In this document: piece after piece, positions 26,082-35,556 of the stretch | Numbering within the stretch: the stretch's first letter is position 1 | Layout: each line of letters opens with the position of its first letter | Assembly: GCF_001577305.1 (NCBI RefSeq) | Contig: NZ_CP014518.1 | Location: forward strand, 2,232,001-2,296,000 | Direction of reading: 5' to 3' | Length of the DNA stretch: 64,000 nt | DNA from: Sinomonas atrocyanea | GTDB taxonomy: Bacteria; Actinomycetota; Actinomycetes; Actinomycetales; Micrococcaceae | Notes under the pieces: generated by a model | The model's input: only the letters and a program-made list of their open reading frames with translations | What the model was told of the DNA's origin: nothing | Databases searched by the model: none | Translations under genes and position numbers: made by a program

Positions 26082-28046
26082 ATGACCAGCCCAGCCGCGC
26101 CGTCCGGCGTCGACCGCCAGTACTTCGATGACCGGGTCAGGGCGCAGGACGACCTGTACCGCCACGTCAACGGAGGGTGGCTGAGCTCGACCGAGATCCC
26201 CGCGGACCGGGCGCTCGTCGGGACCTTCGTGCAGCTGCGGGACCTCTCCGAGGAGAACGTCCGGGCGCTCATCGAGGACCTCGCCGGCGGCGACCACCCG
26301 GAGGGCTCGGACGAGGCGAAGATCGGGGCGTTCTTCCGTTCGTTCATGGATGTGGGACGCGTCGAGGAACTCGGCGCCGCCCCCCTGCAGCCGCTGCTCG
26401 CCGAGATCGCGGCGGTGGACGACGTCGACTCCCTCGTCACGACGTCGGCGCGCCTCGGGCGCGGGGGCACCGAGGGCCTGTTCAGCTTCTACGCCGCGCC
26501 CGACGCCGGCAACCCCGAGCGCGTGGTCCTGTACGCGAGCCAGGGCGGCCTCGGCCTCCCCGACGAGTCCTACTACCGCGACGAGAAGTTCGCCGAGACG
26601 GTCAGCGCCTACGAGGACTACCTCCGCGACGTCTTCGCCCTGCTGGGCTCGGCCACCGCGGCCGAGGACGCCGCCGCGGTGCTCGGCCTGGAGCGGCGGA
26701 TCGCGGCCCTCCACTGGGACAGGGTGGCCCTCCGCGACCCGCAGCGGACCTACAACCTGCGCACCGAGGCCGAGGCGACCGAGGCGTTCGGGCACTTCCC
26801 GGCCTGGGCCGAGGCCACGGGCATCCGCGCCGACGCGCGGGCCGAGCTCGTGGTGGGCAACCCCGACTTCCTCGCGGGGATCGCCGGGCTCCTGGACGAA
26901 GTTCCGCTGCAGACCTGGAAGCTCTGGCTCACCGCCCACCTGGTGGGCTCCGCCGCACCGTTCCTCTCGGCGGTGTTCGTGGACCGCCACTTCGCGTTCT
27001 ACGGCACGGTCCTCTCGGGCACCCCCCAGAACAAGGAGCGGTGGAAGCGGGGCGTCGGCGCGGTCGAGGCCGGGCTGGGGATGGCTGTGGGCCGCCTCTA
27101 CGTGGCCCGCCATTTCCCCGAGGGCCACAAGGCGGCCATGCAGGAGCTCGTGGCCAACATCGTCGAGGCGTACCGCGAGAGCATCTCCGTCCTGCCGTGG
27201 ATGGGCGGCCAGACGCGGGAGCGCGCGCTCGAGAAGCTCGCGGCCTTCCGGCCCAAGATCGGCTACCCGGACGAGTGGATCGACTTCTCCGATGTCGTGG
27301 TCGAGGAGGCGGACCTGCTCGGCAACGTCTGGCGCGCCCACGCCGCGGAGCTCGACCGCCTGCTGGACGAGATCGGCAAGCCGGTGGACCGTGTGAAGTG
27401 GCTCATGACGCCGCAGACGGTCAACGCGTACTACCACCCGCTCATGAACGAGATCGTCTTCCCGGCGGCCATCCTGCAGGAGCCCTTCTTCCACCCGGAC
27501 GCGGACCCGGCCGTGAACTACGGCGGGATCGCGGCCGTGATCGGACACGAGATCGGGCATGGCTTCGACGACCAGGGCTCGCAGTTCGACGGGACCGGCG
27601 CCCTGCGGAACTGGTGGACGGACGCGGACCGCAGCTCGTTCGAGGGGCTCACGGGCCGCCTCGTGGACCAGTTCAATGCCCTTGCTCCGGCGGAGACGCC
27701 CGGCCACACGGTCAACGGGCGGCTGACGCTCGGCGAGAACATCGGCGACCTGGGGGGCCTCGGCATCGCCTACAAGGCCTACCGGCTCAGCCTGAAGGGG
27801 CAGGAGGCCCCGGTGATCGACGGCCTCACCGGCGCGCAGCGGTTCTTCGTCTCGTGGGCCACCGTGTGGCGGCAGGTGTGCCGGCCGGAGGAGACGCTGC
27901 GCCGCCTCTCGATCGACCCGCACTCCCCCAACGAGTTCCGCACCAATGCGATCGTGAAGAACCTCGATGCCTTCCACGAGGCGTTCGGCGTCGCCGAGGG
28001 CGACGCGATGTGGCTCGCGCCCGAGGAGCGCGTGACCATCTGGTAG
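26082..28046 (+). CDS. pepO: M13-family zinc metallopeptidase (neprilysin/PepO-like)
   Basis: A 654-residue M13 endopeptidase without a signal peptide, so it is probably cytoplasmic. It has NAYYHPLMNEIVFPA, the zinc motif HEIGH near residue 491 followed by GFDDQGSQFD, the third ligand motif ENIGDLGG near 550, and the C-terminal tryptophan (EERVTIW). It cleaves peptides of limited size. The ATG at 26082 follows CAGGAGG. A TAAGAT at 26050-26055 is a likely -10 box. The gene is divergent from leuA. Confidence 0.9.
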   Translation: MTSPAAPSGVDRQYFDDRVRAQDDLYRHVNGGWLSSTEIPADRALVGTFVQLRDLSEENVRALIEDLAGGDHPEGSDEAKIGAFFRSFMDVGRVEELGAAPLQPLLAEIAAVDDVDSLVTTSARLGRGGTEGLFSFYAAPDAGNPERVVLYASQGGLGLPDESYYRDEKFAETVSAYEDYLRDVFALLGSATAAEDAAAVLGLERRIAALHWDRVALRDPQRTYNLRTEAEATEAFGHFPAWAEATGIRADARAELVVGNPDFLAGIAGLLDEVPLQTWKLWLTAHLVGSAAPFLSAVFVDRHFAFYGTVLSGTPQNKERWKRGVGAVEAGLGMAVGRLYVARHFPEGHKAAMQELVANIVEAYRESISVLPWMGGQTRERALEKLAAFRPKIGYPDEWIDFSDVVVEEADLLGNVWRAHAAELDRLLDEIGKPVDRVKWLMTPQTVNAYYHPLMNEIVFPAAILQEPFFHPDADPAVNYGGIAAVIGHEIGHGFDDQGSQFDGTGALRNWWTDADRSSFEGLTGRLVDQFNALAPAETPGHTVNGRLTLGENIGDLGGLGIAYKAYRLSLKGQEAPVIDGLTGAQRFFVSWATVWRQVCRPEETLRRLSIDPHSPNEFRTNAIVKNLDAFHEAFGVAEGDAMWLAPEERVTIW

Positions 28047-28062
28047 GCCCCCCGGCACAGAC

Positions 28063-28104
28063 ACGGCGGCCCCGGAATCCGTCAAGGGATTCCGGGGCCG
28101 CCGT
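28063..28104. terminator. Bidirectional terminator between the M13 peptidase and the LCP gene
   Basis: A perfect 18-bp stem (28063-28080 with 28087-28104) with a 6-base loop lies between convergent genes. Confidence 0.8.
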
Positions 28105-28159
28105 CGTCGTGCGGGCCTCGGGGCCGGGCGGCCCTACAGGTCGAAGCCCTGCCGAACGC

Positions 28160-29692
28160 CTACTGGCCGAAGGCCGCCTGGCAGGTGCTCTGCGCTGCGG
28201 TCTGGGCCACGAGGTTGTCCGGCATCTTCGGCGTGTAGTGGGTGCCGGTCGTGAAGTCCTGCCCGACGTAGACCTGCACGCCGTAGACATTCGGTGCCTG
28301 CTGGACCTGGGACGAGGGGATCCCCAGGCTGGAGGCGACGTCGGCCGCGACGTCCGCGAAGTTCGCCCCGTAGTAGACATTGGTGGCGCCTACGGGCGGG
28401 GCCGTGAACTGGGTCGTCTTGGTGAAGCCCTGCCCGGCGAGGAACTTCACGAGTTCGGCGGACCGGCCGGCGACCCCCGAACCGTCGGCGACGGTCACGG
28501 GCTGGATCGACTTGTCATAGGCGGGCGGGGCGGGGGTGGACGGGGACGACGTCGACGGCGCGGCGCTCGCGGGCTGGGTCGGCGCGGGCGCCGTGAGGTC
28601 GCGGTTCTCCCGGAGGGCCTGGAAGAGCGCTCCCGCGTCCGGCTGCTTGATCTGGACGCGGTTGGGGTCGCCCGTGTAGGGCTCCCACGGCACGGTCACG
28701 AACGAGACCTTGGCGAGGTCCACGGCCTTGAGCCGGCCGGCGATGGTCAGCATCGTCTGGGGGCTGCCGAGCCCCTGGTCCACCGTGAGGTTCTTGGTGA
28801 TCGTGTCGGCGATGGAGAGGAGCTTCGAGACATCGCTGAGGGTGCCGTCCGACTTCACCTTCCGGGCCAGCGACGCGAGGAACTCCTGCTGCGACTTGAT
28901 GCGGGACAGGTCGCTGCCGTCGCCCACGCCGTGGCGGCTGCGCAGGAAGGCCAGCGCCTGCTCGCCCTGGACCATGTTGTTCCCCGCGTTCAGCTTCAGC
29001 CCCGACGCCGGGTCGTCGATCGGGGCGTTGACGCACACCTGCACGCCGCCGATCGTGTTGGAGAGATCCTTGACGGCGTTGAAGTCGGCGACCATGAAGT
29101 GGTCGATCTTCAGGCCCGTGAGCTGGTTGACCGTGTCGACCGCGCAGCCCGGACCGGCCTCCGCCATGGCGGAGTTGATCTGGCCCACGGCCTGCGCCGG
29201 GAAGTCCCGGTTCGTCTTCGGATCGTGGCACTTCGGGATCGGCACCATGAGGTCGCGCGGGAAGCTCGTCATCGAGACGACCTTGTTGTCCCCCGAGATG
29301 TCCATGAGGATCATCACGTCGGAGTTGCCGTACCCGGAGCTGTCCGCCTGGGAGCCATAGGCCGCGTCGGCGCCGGAGCGGGTGTCCGTGCCGATGATGA
29401 GGATCTGCAGCGGGTCGGTCGCGTCGTTCGTCGCGTCGGCCGTCGCGTTGCCGGCGCTCAGTGGGGCCTGGTGCAGATTGGACCCGAGCCGGATGAACCA
29501 GTACCCGGCGAAGGCGATGACTCCTACGAGGACCAGCGCGACCACGCCGCCGATGATCTTGAGTGCGAGGTGCCGCCTCCCGAGGGGACGCGCATGGCGC
29601 AGCGGGGCGGATCCGTTCGGGCGTGCATGGTGCACGCCGCTGCGTCGGGCGCTGCTGGGAGCAGCCGGCGCGGCGTCGGCGCGTCGAGCCAA
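28160..29692 (-). CDS. LytR-CpsA-Psr (LCP) family protein with LytR_C domain
   Basis: A 510-residue enzyme expected to attach polymers (arabinogalactan, teichoic or capsule type) to peptidoglycan from lipid-linked precursors. A basic cytoplasmic N-terminus and one membrane helix (about 44-68) precede the LCP domain with SFPRDLMVPIP and the conserved Arg/Asp set through FLRSRHGVGDGSDLSR. A Pro/Ser/Thr/Ala-rich linker (about 370-395) leads to a C-terminal LytR_C domain. The TTG at 29692 is chosen because AGGAAGG lies 7 bases upstream. Confidence 0.88.
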   Translation of the reverse strand: MARRADAAPAAPSSARRSGVHHARPNGSAPLRHARPLGRRHLALKIIGGVVALVLVGVIAFAGYWFIRLGSNLHQAPLSAGNATADATNDATDPLQILIIGTDTRSGADAAYGSQADSSGYGNSDVMILMDISGDNKVVSMTSFPRDLMVPIPKCHDPKTNRDFPAQAVGQINSAMAEAGPGCAVDTVNQLTGLKIDHFMVADFNAVKDLSNTIGGVQVCVNAPIDDPASGLKLNAGNNMVQGEQALAFLRSRHGVGDGSDLSRIKSQQEFLASLARKVKSDGTLSDVSKLLSIADTITKNLTVDQGLGSPQTMLTIAGRLKAVDLAKVSFVTVPWEPYTGDPNRVQIKQPDAGALFQALRENRDLTAPAPTQPASAAPSTSSPSTPAPPAYDKSIQPVTVADGSGVAGRSAELVKFLAGQGFTKTTQFTAPPVGATNVYYGANFADVAADVASSLGIPSSQVQQAPNVYGVQVYVGQDFTTGTHYTPKMPDNLVAQTAAQSTCQAAFGQ

Positions 29693-29783
29693 GGAGAGGC
29701 CTTCCTGCGAGGGGCTGGGTCGGTATATGGTAACCGGCCGCCCTGTGTGGGCCCTGTAGGCACAGCGGGGGCGGCACGCCGGG

Positions 29784-30734
29784 CTAGAACCCGAGCCGGC
29801 CCAGCTGCTTGGGGTCCCGCTGCCAGTCCTTGGCGACCTTGACGTGCAGGTCCAGGTAGATCCGCGTCCCGAGGAGGGCCTCGATGCCGCGGCGCGCCGC
29901 GGTCCCGACCTCGCGCAGCCGCGCGCCGCCCTTGCCGATGATGATCGCCTTCTGCGAGGGACGTTCGACGAACAGGTTCACCCGGACATCGAGGAGGGGA
30001 TTGTCCTCGCTGCGCCCCTCCCGCGGCACGATCTCCTCCACCACGACGGCGAGGGAGTGCGGGAGCTCGTCGCGCACCCCCTCGAGGGCCGCCTCGCGGA
30101 TGAGCTCGGCGACCATGACCGCCTCGGGCTCGTCCGTGAGCTCACCGTCCGGGTACAGCGGCGGCGAGGGCGGCATGTGGCCGATCAGCACGTCTGCCAC
30201 GGTGGAGACCTGGTACCCGTCCTGCCCGGACACGGGAACGACGTCGGCCCAGCCCTCGCCGCCGAGGACCTCGCGGCCGAGGGCGTCGACGGCGAGGAGC
30301 TGCTCGGTCAGCTGGGCGCGGTCGACGAGGTCGGCCTTGGTGACGAGGGCGACGATCGGCTTGCGCGGGACGGCGGCGAGCTGGTTGGCGATGTACTTGT
30401 CGCCCGGGCCGATCCGCTCGTTCGCGGGGATGCAGAACCCGATCGCGTCGACCTCCGAGAGGGTCTCGGCCACGAGGTCGTTCAGCCGCTGGCCCAGCAG
30501 GGTCCGCGGGCGGTGGAGCCCGGGGGTGTCCACGAGGATCAGCTGGCCGTCCTCGCGGTGGACGATGCCGCGGATCGTGTGCCGCGTCGTCTGGGGCTTC
30601 GCCGAGGTGATCGCCACCTTCTGGCCCACGAGCGCGTTGGTCAGTGTCGACTTGCCCGCATTGGGGCGCCCCACGAGCACGGCGAATCCGGCGCGGTAGT
30701 CGGGGGCGCCGTGCCCCTCGGTCTTCTCAGCCAT
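29784..30734 (-). CDS. era: GTPase Era
   Basis: A 316-residue Ras-like GTPase with a C-terminal KH domain that binds the 3' end of 16S rRNA during small-subunit assembly. G1 is GRPNAGKSTL (22-31), G3 is DTPGLHRP, G4 is TKAD, and the KH signature is IIIGKGGARLREVG. Its start overlaps the upstream CBS-protein gene by 8 bases, as part of the phoH-ybeY-CBS-era operon. Confidence 0.95.
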   Translation of the reverse strand: MAEKTEGHGAPDYRAGFAVLVGRPNAGKSTLTNALVGQKVAITSAKPQTTRHTIRGIVHREDGQLILVDTPGLHRPRTLLGQRLNDLVAETLSEVDAIGFCIPANERIGPGDKYIANQLAAVPRKPIVALVTKADLVDRAQLTEQLLAVDALGREVLGGEGWADVVPVSGQDGYQVSTVADVLIGHMPPSPPLYPDGELTDEPEAVMVAELIREAALEGVRDELPHSLAVVVEEIVPREGRSEDNPLLDVRVNLFVERPSQKAIIIGKGGARLREVGTAARRGIEALLGTRIYLDLHVKVAKDWQRDPKQLGRLGF

Positions 30735-32025
30735 GGGTGTTCCCTGCCTCGTCGTTGTTCTCAGTTGTCGTGGTCGGTTCGGCGCGCTCGGCCAGGATGT
30801 GGCTGATCCTGTTCCGGCGCCCGATCCTCCGCTCCGCGGTCAGCCGGATTCCGTGGATCTCGGCGGTGCTGCCCACGATCGGCACGCGGCCCAGGCCCTT
30901 GGCGAGGAGTCCGCCTACCGTCTCCACCTCGTCGTCCTCGAGGTCGGCGTCGAACAGCTCGCCGAGGTCGTCGAGGCCCATGCGGGCGGTGACACGGAAC
31001 CGCCCGTCGCCCAGGTCGAGGACCTCGGGCTCGTCGTCGTCGTACTCGTCGACGATCTCGCCCACGAGTTCCTCGATGAGGTCCTCGAGCGTGACCAGGC
31101 CCGCGGTGCCGCCGTATTCGTCGACGACGATGGCCAGATGCGTCGACTCGCGCTGCAGTTCCTTCAGCAGCTCGTCGACGGGCTTGGACTCGGGCACGAA
31201 CCGCGGCGCTCGCGCCAGCGAGTCGACAGCCTCGCGCTCCGCGCCGGGGGCCTCGTGGAGCCGCGCAGCGACGTCCTTGAGGTAGAGGATCCCGCTGACG
31301 TCGTCGAGGCTCTCCCGGAACACCGGCACCCGCGAGCAGCCGGACCTCAGGAAGAGCGACATCGACTGGCGCAGGGTCGAGCCGGACTCGATCGCGACGA
31401 TGTCGGTCCGCGGCACCATGACGGCCCGCACGAGGGTCTCGCCCAGTTCGAACACCGACTGGAGCAGCTCGGCCTGCTCGTCCTCGAGGTCCTCGGTGTC
31501 ACTGGAGCGTTCGACGAATTCGCGCAGCTCGGTAGCGGTGTAGGTGGCCTCCTCGTGGCCCGGGTCGGTGCCGGTGGCGGCGCTGCCGAGCCGGACGAGC
31601 CACCCCGGGACAGGCCCGAGGACCGCCCGGAGGCCGCTCAGGAGCGGCGCGGACGCCGCGGCGATCGGCAGCGCGTGCTGGCGCCCGAGCTGGCGCGGCG
31701 ACACGCCGACGAGCAGGAAGCCGATGAGCGCCATGACGACGGTGGCCGCGAGGCCTGCGAGCCAGACATTGTCCAGCCAGCTGTGGACGAGGACGGCGAC
31801 GGCCACCGCCGCGGCCGTCTCGAACCAGATGCGCCAGAACCGCAGGGCGTGCAGGTGCGGCACCGGATCGGCCAGGACCCGCGCGAGGGCGGCGGCGTGG
31901 CCTTCCTCGATCCGCTCCTCCGCGTCATGGCGCGGGAGGAACGCGAGCGCTGCCTCAGCGGCGGCGAGGAATCCCGCGAGGACGACGAAGACGAGGGCGA
32001 GGACGAGGAGGAAGGCGGGCGTCAC
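30727..32025 (-). CDS. CNNM/CorC-type membrane protein (DUF21-CBS-CorC_HlyC)
   Basis: A 432-residue hemolysin-C-family protein. An N-terminal DUF21 membrane domain has about four helices and the ARG-like SPRQLGRQHALP turn. A CBS pair follows (TDIVAIESGSTL to LVTLEDLIEELVGEIVDEYD), then a C-terminal CorC_HlyC domain. Relatives act in Mg2+ or Co2+ homeostasis. The GTG at 32025 overlaps the ybeY stop by 4 bases. Confidence 0.88.
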   Translation of the reverse strand: MTPAFLLVLALVFVVLAGFLAAAEAALAFLPRHDAEERIEEGHAAALARVLADPVPHLHALRFWRIWFETAAAVAVAVLVHSWLDNVWLAGLAATVVMALIGFLLVGVSPRQLGRQHALPIAAASAPLLSGLRAVLGPVPGWLVRLGSAATGTDPGHEEATYTATELREFVERSSDTEDLEDEQAELLQSVFELGETLVRAVMVPRTDIVAIESGSTLRQSMSLFLRSGCSRVPVFRESLDDVSGILYLKDVAARLHEAPGAEREAVDSLARAPRFVPESKPVDELLKELQRESTHLAIVVDEYGGTAGLVTLEDLIEELVGEIVDEYDDDEPEVLDLGDGRFRVTARMGLDDLGELFDADLEDDEVETVGGLLAKGLGRVPIVGSTAEIHGIRLTAERRIGRRNRISHILAERAEPTTTTENNDEAGNTHG

Positions 32026-32495
32026 GCCACCGTCTCGCTCGGTGCCGGCCGCCCGAGGAATTCGGTGAGCAGCTCGCGCTGGAGCGTGAACATCTCCTCC
32101 CGCTCCTCCGGCTCCGCGTGGTCGAAGCCGAGCAGGTGAAGGATGCCGTGGGTCGCGAGCAGGAGCAGCTCGTCGTCGGCCGCGTGCCCCCCGCGCTCGG
32201 CCTGCTGGGCCGCGACCTGGGGGCAGATCGCGATGTCCCCGAGCATGCCCTGGGGGGTGGGCCGTCCCGGGGCGCCGGGCGTGAGCTCATCCATGGGCAC
32301 CGAGAGCACGTCCGTGGGGCCGGGCTCGTCCATGAGCTCCAGGTGCAGCCGCTCCATCGCCTCCTCGTCGACGAGAAGGATCGAGAGTTCGGTCTGCGGA
32401 TGGAGCCACAGGCGGTCGAACACGAACCGGGCGAGGCGGACGAGGGCTTCGGCGTCGACCTCGAGGCCGGACTCGTTGTTGACTTCGATGCTCAC
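32022..32495 (-). CDS. ybeY: Endoribonuclease YbeY
   Basis: A 157-residue rRNA maturation and quality-control RNase with the zinc motif HGILHLLGFDH near residue 115 and the conserved arginine region upstream (MDELTPG). It acts with Era in 16S 3'-end processing. It overlaps phoH upstream and the CBS gene downstream by 4 bases each, which indicates strict translational coupling. Confidence 0.94.
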   Translation of the reverse strand: MSIEVNNESGLEVDAEALVRLARFVFDRLWLHPQTELSILLVDEEAMERLHLELMDEPGPTDVLSVPMDELTPGAPGRPTPQGMLGDIAICPQVAAQQAERGGHAADDELLLLATHGILHLLGFDHAEPEEREEMFTLQRELLTEFLGRPAPSETVA

Positions 32496-33571
32496 GGTTC
32501 CAGCTTAGACTCAGGCGCGCCGCCAGCCGACGAGGAGGCTCCCTGCGCACGGGCCTGGTCCCGCCGGCGCTGCGCACGGGCGCGCTCCTTGGCGTCCCAC
32601 CGCCCGTAGGCGTCGACGATGTCCCCCACGAGCCGGTGCCGGACCACGTCGGAGGCATCGAGCACCGAGAAGTTCACGTCCTCGACCCCCTGGAGGATCT
32701 GCTGGACGATCCGCAGCCCGGAAGCCGCGCCCGTCGGCAGGTCCACCTGCGTCACATCCCCCGTCACGACCATCTTCGAGCCGAAGCCCAGGCGCGTGAG
32801 GAACATCTTCATCTGCTCGGGGGTGGTGTTCTGCGCCTCGTCGAGGATGATGAAGGCATCGTTGAGGGTGCGCCCCCGCATGTAGGCGAGCGGGGCGACT
32901 TCGATAGTGCCGGCGGCCATGAGCCGCGGGATCGACTCGGGGTCCATCATGTCGTGCAGCGCATCGTACAGGGGGCGCAGGTACGGGTCGATCTTGTCGC
33001 TGAGGGTGCCCGGGAGGAACCCGAGCCGCTCCCCCGCCTCCACTGCCGGCCGCGTCAGGATGATCCGGCTGACGTCCTTGTGCTGGAGTGCCTGCACCGC
33101 CTTGGCCATCGCGAGATAGGTCTTGCCCGTGCCGGCCGGACCGATCCCGAAGATCACGGTGTTGGCGTCGATCGCGTCGACGTACTCCTTCTGGTTGGCC
33201 GTCTTGGGCCGGATGGTCCGGCCCCGGCTCGAGAGGATGTTGTGCGTGAGGACATCGGACGGGCTCGCGACGGTCTGGGTGCGGAGCATCGCGACGAGCT
33301 GCTCGAGCGACGCCGTGGTCACCGTGGCGCCGCTGGCGGCGATGGCCGAGATCTCCTCGAAGAGGCGCCGGATGTGCGGGACTTCGGCGGCCGGGCCCAC
33401 GATCGTGAGCTCGTTGCCCCGCGCGTGGATCGACACTGCCGGGAACTGCTCCTCGACGTACCGCAGGGCTTCGTCGTGGGGGCCGAGGATACGCACCATC
33501 TCGTCGCTCGAACCGAAGCGCAGCACCTCGGTGCGGGCCGCAGGGGTGGTGTGCGGGAACTCCGCGGTCAC
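32492..33571 (-). CDS. phoH: PhoH-like ATPase
   Basis: A 359-residue PhoH-family P-loop ATPase, probably an RNA helicase-like partner of YbeY. An N-terminal KH-like region precedes Walker A GPAGTGKTYLA near residue 141 and Walker B FIILDEAQN near 240, then VTGDVTQVDLP. The GTG at 33571 follows GAGGAGGAGA and removes a non-homologous extension reaching 33697. It is first in the phoH-ybeY-CBS-era operon. Confidence 0.92.
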   Translation of the reverse strand: MTAEFPHTTPAARTEVLRFGSSDEMVRILGPHDEALRYVEEQFPAVSIHARGNELTIVGPAAEVPHIRRLFEEISAIAASGATVTTASLEQLVAMLRTQTVASPSDVLTHNILSSRGRTIRPKTANQKEYVDAIDANTVIFGIGPAGTGKTYLAMAKAVQALQHKDVSRIILTRPAVEAGERLGFLPGTLSDKIDPYLRPLYDALHDMMDPESIPRLMAAGTIEVAPLAYMRGRTLNDAFIILDEAQNTTPEQMKMFLTRLGFGSKMVVTGDVTQVDLPTGAASGLRIVQQILQGVEDVNFSVLDASDVVRHRLVGDIVDAYGRWDAKERARAQRRRDQARAQGASSSAGGAPESKLEP

Positions 33572-33826
33572 AGGCGTGTCTCTCCTCCTCGGTGCGGCCG
33601 TCCGCCGCTCGTGGCCGCCCCGGTGGCCGACCGTCCAGTCCATCCTACTGCCGCGCCCGCCGAGGGGTCCGTCGGGTGCGGGGCCGCGGCGGCCCAATCC
33701 GTTGGAAATATCAATCGTGCATCACTTGGGACTCTATTGGCCTCCTGCCCGGGACCGTGGACAGATGCTGTGCCAAGCTGGACGGTGGCCCCGCGGAGGG
33801 GCACGGACTGATCTGCAAGGGAACCG

Positions 33827-34777
33827 ATGGCACTTCGAGCTGGGCTGGGGAGCCGGCGCCGACGCGGCGCCCTGGCGCTTGCTGCCGCGCTCCTCGCCGC
33901 GGGCCTGCCGCTGACGGGCTGCACGGCCGCCGGCACTCCGCAGCCGAGCATCGCGGCCGGCTCGACGGCGGGTCCCACCAGCGGGATGACCCCGGCCTCT
34001 GCCCCGCTCGAGACGTCCCAGACCTCGGCGAAGGCGCCGGTGTACTGGCTGGGCCGGGCCCGGGACGGCGTCTACCTCTACCGGGAGTTCCGCGACGCCG
34101 ATTCCCGGGACAACCCCATCGCGACCGCGCTGCGGATCATGATGTCGCAGAAGCCGCTCGACCCCCACTACTTCAGCCCCTGGCAGTCGCCGAAGAAGCT
34201 TGCCGCGTCCGTCTCCGGGCGGAACTACATCACGGTCGACGTCTCGGACGACGCCTTCAACACCGGAGTCGACGAGCCGACGGCCCAGCTCGCGGTCCAG
34301 CAGCTGGTCTACACCGCGACAGCGGCGGCTGCCAGCTCGGGGCTCGTCGACGCCGGCCAGCCGATCTCGGTCATGCTCCTGGTCGACGGCCGGACCTCCC
34401 AGCTCGCGTTCCAGCGCGTCCAGCTGGGGCAGCTCATGCAGCGGGACCCCTCGATGATCGCCCCGGTGTGGATCATCGATCCGCAGGAGGGCAGCAGGCT
34501 CAAGGGTTCGCTCAAGGTCTTCGGCAGGGCCACCCAGCCGGACAAGCCGTTCGCGTGGCAGGTCCTGCGGCACGACGCGCAGGGGAACCGGTCGGTGTAC
34601 GTCAGCGGGACGGTGACCTCGGGCCATGACGCCGGGCACGTGGGCGAATTCACCTTCGCGGTGAACCTTCCGCCCGGGGACTACGAGGTCCGGATCCTGC
34701 CGGCCGAGGACGCCTCGCCCTCGGCGACCTCGAGCACCTCGGCCTGGGACTCGAAGTCGTTCACCATCACCGGCTAG
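33827..34777 (+). CDS. GerMN / Gmad2-domain lipoprotein
   Basis: A 316-residue exported lipoprotein. A twin-basic N-terminus and hydrophobic segment end in the lipobox LTGC near residue 31, followed by a Ser/Thr/Pro-rich linker. A GerMN domain (about 75-200) and a C-terminal immunoglobulin-like Gmad2 domain (about 215-315, GSRLKGSLKVFGRA at the start) follow. Its cell-envelope role is not established. The ATG at 33827 follows AAGGGA. Its stop abuts the stop of convergent rsmE with no spacer. Confidence 0.85.
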   Translation: MALRAGLGSRRRRGALALAAALLAAGLPLTGCTAAGTPQPSIAAGSTAGPTSGMTPASAPLETSQTSAKAPVYWLGRARDGVYLYREFRDADSRDNPIATALRIMMSQKPLDPHYFSPWQSPKKLAASVSGRNYITVDVSDDAFNTGVDEPTAQLAVQQLVYTATAAAASSGLVDAGQPISVMLLVDGRTSQLAFQRVQLGQLMQRDPSMIAPVWIIDPQEGSRLKGSLKVFGRATQPDKPFAWQVLRHDAQGNRSVYVSGTVTSGHDAGHVGEFTFAVNLPPGDYEVRILPAEDASPSATSSTSAWDSKSFTITG

Positions 34778-35554
34778 CTAGCGGCCGTCCCGGCTCCCCC
34801 ACCGGCCGAGGTGCTCGCCCGCGAGGGCCAGCGCCGCCGGCCCGGCCGTCGAGGAGCGCAGCACGTGCGGTCCCAGCAGCGCAAGGCGCGCGCCGGCCTG
34901 GACGAAGCGCTCGAGTTCGGCCGGACTGATGCCGCCCTCCGGGCCGACGATGAACAGGATCTCGCCCTCGCCGTCCCCAGAGGCCACGCCCCGCAGGATG
35001 CCGGTGAGCGACTCGCTCGCCTCCTCATGGAGCACCACCGCGAGCCGCGCCTGCGCGATCCGCTCGGCGAGGCGGCCGCCGTCGACCGCCGGCTCGACGT
35101 CCGGCACCCAGGCCCTGCGGGCCTGCTTGGCTGCCGCGAGGACCACCGAGCGCCACTTCGCGAGCGCCTTCTGGGCCCGCTCGCCCTTCCACCGCACGAT
35201 CGACCGCTCGGCCTGCCACGGCACGACCGCGTCCACACCGAGCTCTGTCGCCGTCTCCGCGGCCAGCTCGTCCCGGTCTCCCTTCGCCAGCGCCTGGACG
35301 AGCACGAGCCGGAAGGGAGGGCGCTCCTCGTGCACCACGGTGTCGACGACCGCCTCGAGCACGGAGCCCTCGGCCCTGCTGACGGTGCCGACGGCGCGGG
35401 TTCCGGCGCCGTCCGAGACATCGACGCCCTCCCCCACGCCCAGGCGCCGGACCGCGACGGCGTGACGGCCCTCGGCGCCGTCCACGGTCATGGTGCCTCC
35501 CGGGGCCGCGCCGTCGAGCGCGCCGGGGGCGACGTAGAAGAGCGGCCGGGACAT
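34778..35554 (-). CDS. rsmE: 16S rRNA (uracil-1498-N3)-methyltransferase
   Basis: A 258-residue SPOUT-class methyltransferase. The N-terminal PUA-like domain (GRHAVAVRRLGVGEGVDV) precedes the knotted SAM-binding C-terminus with IVGPEGGISPAELE and LGPHVLRSSTAG. The usual LRxETA segment reads LRSSTA here, a small deviation at the SAM site. It lies 2 bases after dnaJ in the hrcA-dnaJ-rsmE operon. Confidence 0.92.
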   Translation of the reverse strand: MSRPLFYVAPGALDGAAPGGTMTVDGAEGRHAVAVRRLGVGEGVDVSDGAGTRAVGTVSRAEGSVLEAVVDTVVHEERPPFRLVLVQALAKGDRDELAAETATELGVDAVVPWQAERSIVRWKGERAQKALAKWRSVVLAAAKQARRAWVPDVEPAVDGGRLAERIAQARLAVVLHEEASESLTGILRGVASGDGEGEILFIVGPEGGISPAELERFVQAGARLALLGPHVLRSSTAGPAALALAGEHLGRWGSRDGR

Positions 35555-35556
35555 CG

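Noticed and set aside
26177..29842. A 1221-codon plus-strand frame
   Set aside because: It spans the M13 peptidase in another frame and runs antisense through the LCP gene, with Arg/Gly-rich low-complexity content.
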